Source of the DNA: Winogradskyella sp. | Lineage (GTDB): Bacteria; Bacteroidota; Bacteroidia; Flavobacteriales; Flavobacteriaceae | Length of the DNA: 64,000 bases | Assembly (NCBI RefSeq): GCF_003712105.1 | Contig: NZ_RHLG01000001.1 | Location: forward strand, 248,001 to 312,000 | Direction of reading: 5' to 3' | Shown here: piece after piece, positions 61,067-64,000 of the stretch | How the letters are laid out: every line of letters begins with the position of its first letter | How positions within the stretch are numbered: position 1 is the stretch's first letter | Made by a program: the position numbers and the translations under genes | Notes under the pieces: model-generated | Database searches by the model: none | Seen by the model: only the letters and a program-made list of their open reading frames with translations | What the model was told of the DNA's origin: nothing

Positions 61067-61579
61067 ATGAAGACTTTTTTTGCTACTCTAGCCTTTATTT
61101 TCGTTTGCACAATAGGCTTTTCTCAAGAGGATCAAACTTCTAATTTTTGGGGTAATGTAAGAGTTGGTGGTGGAGTTGGCCTTAACTTTGGAGATGGTTT
61201 TTTTAACGGTACACTCGCTCCAATAGCCATCTATGATTTTAATCCCTATTTTTCTGCTGGAGTTGGTCTCACAGGGAGTTATAGTAGTCAAAGAAATGTT
61301 TTCAAATCCACAATTCTGGGTGGTAGTTTAATTGCTTTAACAAATCCTTTCCCAGAAGTTCAAGTATCTGCAGAATTCGAACAAGTTAATGTAAACACCA
61401 ATTTCGACTCACGGTTTGTTACAAATGCTGATGATAACTTTTGGGCAAATGCATTGTTTTTAGGCGTAGGTTACAGAACAGGTAATGTTGTTGTTGGTAT
61501 TAGATATGATGTGTTATATGATGAAGATGAAAGCATCTATGCTGACCCTTGGCTGCCCTTTGTAAGATTTTGGTTTTAA
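61067..61579 (+). CDS. Small outer-membrane beta-barrel protein
   Basis: 170 aa, signal peptide, ...FWGNVRVGGGVGLNFGDGF... LPFVRFWF C-terminal aromatic. Confidence 0.7.
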   Translation: MKTFFATLAFIFVCTIGFSQEDQTSNFWGNVRVGGGVGLNFGDGFFNGTLAPIAIYDFNPYFSAGVGLTGSYSSQRNVFKSTILGGSLIALTNPFPEVQVSAEFEQVNVNTNFDSRFVTNADDNFWANALFLGVGYRTGNVVVGIRYDVLYDEDESIYADPWLPFVRFWF

Positions 61580-61926
61580 CTATACATTGCTTTGTAATAT
61601 ACCTTCTGCCACTCGCGCTGCAGTATTAAAAAGCAAATATCTTCAGATAATTTTACCACATCATTCCCGTCAAGTGCCTTAACTTTTACTTCTGTTACAT
61701 CAACTATGTAAAGCAGATTAAGGTATTCTGAAAATTTATTCTGAATAAGATCATAGAGTTCTTCCTGTAGAACCAGTTTTAAACTTGTTGGCAAAACGTC
61801 TTCATTAAACTCTAAATCTATATTGGCTAGACTCAAATCTTTATTGAGCTGACGTACTAGCTTTTTGTATAGTTTTAAATCTTGAGATTCAGCTATTAAT
61901 TCTTCGAAAGTCTTAGGCAACTGCAT
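61576..61926 (-). CDS. Conserved hypothetical protein
   Basis: 116 aa; stop abuts the polyprenyl synthetase gene as an operon partner. Confidence 0.65.
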   Translation of the reverse strand: MQLPKTFEELIAESQDLKLYKKLVRQLNKDLSLANIDLEFNEDVLPTSLKLVLQEELYDLIQNKFSEYLNLLYIVDVTEVKVKALDGNDVVKLSEDICFLILQREWQKVYYKAMYS

Positions 61927-62900
61927 TATACATTTCTGGTCATAAGACCTAAACCAAACTGTTTTAGAACACGTTTTTTATCTTCTGAGATATTAAGGAG
62001 TTTTAATACTGAAAATGCTTTTTCAGTATACACTTCAACTGCCGCTTTTGTCGCATCTTTCGCACCAGTATCTGTAAAAATTTGTTTTACACGATTTACT
62101 TTTTCCTCAGTATTTTCAGGCTTTGCGTTAAACAATTCTATTAATTCTGTTTTATCAGAACTAGAAGCAAACTCTAAAGCTTTTAGATACAAATATGTTT
62201 TTTTGTTTTCTATAATGTCGCCTCCAACTTGTTTACCAAAAGTATCAGGATTACCAAAAGCATCGAGGTAATCATCTTGAAGCTGAAATGCAATGCCCAA
62301 AAAACGTCCAAAATCATATATTCCGTTTTGATTATCTTCAGAAGCTTCTGCTACTATAGCACCCATTTTCATAGCACCACCAACTAATACAGCGGTTTTG
62401 TATTCAATCATTTTAAGATATTCATCTATGGTAACATCGTTTCGGGTTTCGAAATCAACATCATACTGTTGACCCTCACAAACTTCAATAGCTGTTTTAC
62501 TAAAAAGTTTAGCTAATGACTGAAACGTTTCAGGATTGTAATTTTCAAATAACTGATACGCCATAATTAGCATTGCATCTCCAGATAAAATCCCAGTATT
62601 AATATCCCATTTTTCATGAACCGTTTCTTTGCCTCTACGCAGAGGTGCGTCGTCCATAATATCGTCATGCACTAATGAAAAGTTATGAAACACCTCAACA
62701 CTAAGAGCTGCATCTAAGGCTTTATGATAATCTGCTCCAAAGCAATCACAAGCCATAAGCGTAAGCACAGGACGTAGCCGTTTACCTCCAATATTAAGAA
62801 TATAGTTTACAGGATCGTAGAGATTTCTCGGTTCTCGATCCTTAATATAATTCTCTAAGTATTTTATAAATGATTCTTGATATTCTATAATACTATCCAT
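61926..62900 (-). CDS. Polyprenyl synthetase family protein
   Basis: GGKRLRPVLTLMACDC...LVHDDIMDDAPLRRGKETVH...FQLQDDYLDAFG. Confidence 0.95.
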   Translation of the reverse strand: MDSIIEYQESFIKYLENYIKDREPRNLYDPVNYILNIGGKRLRPVLTLMACDCFGADYHKALDAALSVEVFHNFSLVHDDIMDDAPLRRGKETVHEKWDINTGILSGDAMLIMAYQLFENYNPETFQSLAKLFSKTAIEVCEGQQYDVDFETRNDVTIDEYLKMIEYKTAVLVGGAMKMGAIVAEASEDNQNGIYDFGRFLGIAFQLQDDYLDAFGNPDTFGKQVGGDIIENKKTYLYLKALEFASSSDKTELIELFNAKPENTEEKVNRVKQIFTDTGAKDATKAAVEVYTEKAFSVLKLLNISEDKKRVLKQFGLGLMTRNV

Positions 62901-63055
62901 GACACAAAAATAAGTTTTTAAACATACTTAAGCTTAGTGTTTCCAATGTTAAAAAAACATTAAAACTTAGGAAACTTTTATTGTTTTTAAAGTTTCCTAG
63001 TGTACATTTGTACTCATTTTTAAGATTAGGTATTGCATTTCTAGGTGCACAAATA

Positions 63056-63664
63056 ATGAGAGACAAAATAATATATAAATCTTCTGAGCTTTTTCTAAAT
63101 CTTGGTTTTAAGAGTGTTACCATGGATGATATTGCATCAGAAATGGGCATATCCAAAAAAACAATCTATGTGCATTTTAGTAATAAAACCAAATTAGTAG
63201 AAGCTGTAACTTTTCATTTGTTTGACACAATTAGTTGCGGTATCGATGACATTTGTGAAAATGCTCCTAACCCTATTGAAGAACTTTACTCTATTAAGAT
63301 GTATGTGATGCATCATCTTAAAAATGAAAAAACATCACCACAATACCAGTTAAAAAAATATTATCCTTCAATACACGATGCACTTAAGTTGAAACAGTTT
63401 GATAAAATGCATGAATCTGTTTCTGATAGTTTAAAAAACGGAATTGAAACTGAAGTTTTTAGATCTAATATTGATGTCGAATTTATTGCCAGATTATACT
63501 TTAATGGTATGACTGGAATTAAAGACGAATCTATTTTCCCAAGATCTAAGTTTGATATGAATTACCTCATGGAAAATTTTCTGGAGTATCATTTACGTGC
63601 TATCGTTACTGAAAAAGGATTCAAAATATTAAATCAATTTATTAACAATCAATCGAAGTCTTAA
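63056..63664 (+). CDS. TetR/AcrR-family regulator
   Basis: MRDKIIYKSSELFLNLGFKSVTMDDIASEMGISKKTIYVHFSNKTKLVEA; ORF opens at 62981. Confidence 0.92.
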   Translation: MRDKIIYKSSELFLNLGFKSVTMDDIASEMGISKKTIYVHFSNKTKLVEAVTFHLFDTISCGIDDICENAPNPIEELYSIKMYVMHHLKNEKTSPQYQLKKYYPSIHDALKLKQFDKMHESVSDSLKNGIETEVFRSNIDVEFIARLYFNGMTGIKDESIFPRSKFDMNYLMENFLEYHLRAIVTEKGFKILNQFINNQSKS

Positions 63665-64000
63665 TGAAACATTCTCTTTTCTTCTGTTTTTTAATGCTAA
63701 TATCTTTTGGTTACGCTCAAGATATTCCAAGTAGTTTTAGCTTACAAGAGGCCATAGATTATGCCTTAGAGAACAATAGACAAGCAAAAAATGCAGCTAG
63801 AGATATAGATGCTGCTAGAAAACAAAAATGGGAAACCACGGCAACAGGTTTACCTCAACTAGACGCTAATATTAGTTATCAAAACAATTTAAAGCAACAA
63901 ATTTCTTTGGTTCCTGCAGAATTTTTTGGCGGTAATCCTGGAGAATTTCAAGAAGTTATATTTGGTGTACAGCACAATGTGAACGCTACAGCAACTTTAA
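63664..64000 (+). CDS. TolC-family outer-membrane efflux protein, partial (runs off window end)
   Basis: MKHSLFFCFLMLISFGYAQDIPSSFSLQEAIDYALENNRQAKNAARDIDAARKQKWETTATGLPQLDANISYQNNLKQ. Confidence 0.88.
   Translation, partial: MKHSLFFCFLMLISFGYAQDIPSSFSLQEAIDYALENNRQAKNAARDIDAARKQKWETTATGLPQLDANISYQNNLKQQISLVPAEFFGGNPGEFQEVIFGVQHNVNATATL

Noticed and set aside
1-64000. CRISPR array, prophage, IS transposase or rRNA operon
   Set aside because: No regularly spaced direct repeats, no phage structural, integrase or transposase genes, and no rRNA sequence recognised. The repeat-flanked insertion lacks any recognisable mobility gene.

Overview
AT-rich chromosomal window that looks like a marine Flavobacteriaceae genome (Bacteroidota), judged from gene content, lipobox-type signal peptides and Bacteroidota-type promoters (TTG-N19-TAnnTTTG). 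Most of it is core: polA, tsaC/sua5, rplM-rpsI-rpsB-tsf-pyrH-frr, asnS, rpoN, an exbB/exbD/exbD cluster, tRNA-Ser(GGA), ansA, tatD, odhB/odhA, a polyprenyl synthetase, and a TetR regulator followed by a partial TolC. The most interesting accessory parts are: (1) a ~2.3 kb insertion flanked by 49-bp perfect direct repeats, carrying a fulvocin C-related Cys-rich lipoprotein, a membrane/thioredoxin-like protein, a DUF1573 protein and an HTH-regulator remnant; (2) a JAMM-like-motif lipoprotein followed by at least three tandem DUF6705-like lipoproteins, resembling an effector with an expanding companion array; (3) a cyanophycin synthesis/degradation locus (cphA, cphB and an isoaspartyl peptidase); (4) a 24.9-34.2 kb accessory region with three Crp/Fnr regulators, each leading a small module; (5) leader and intergenic RNA hairpins around the ribosomal-protein genes. 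No CRISPR array, rRNA operon, transposase or prophage was seen. All family calls are from reading the sequences; no database search was run.
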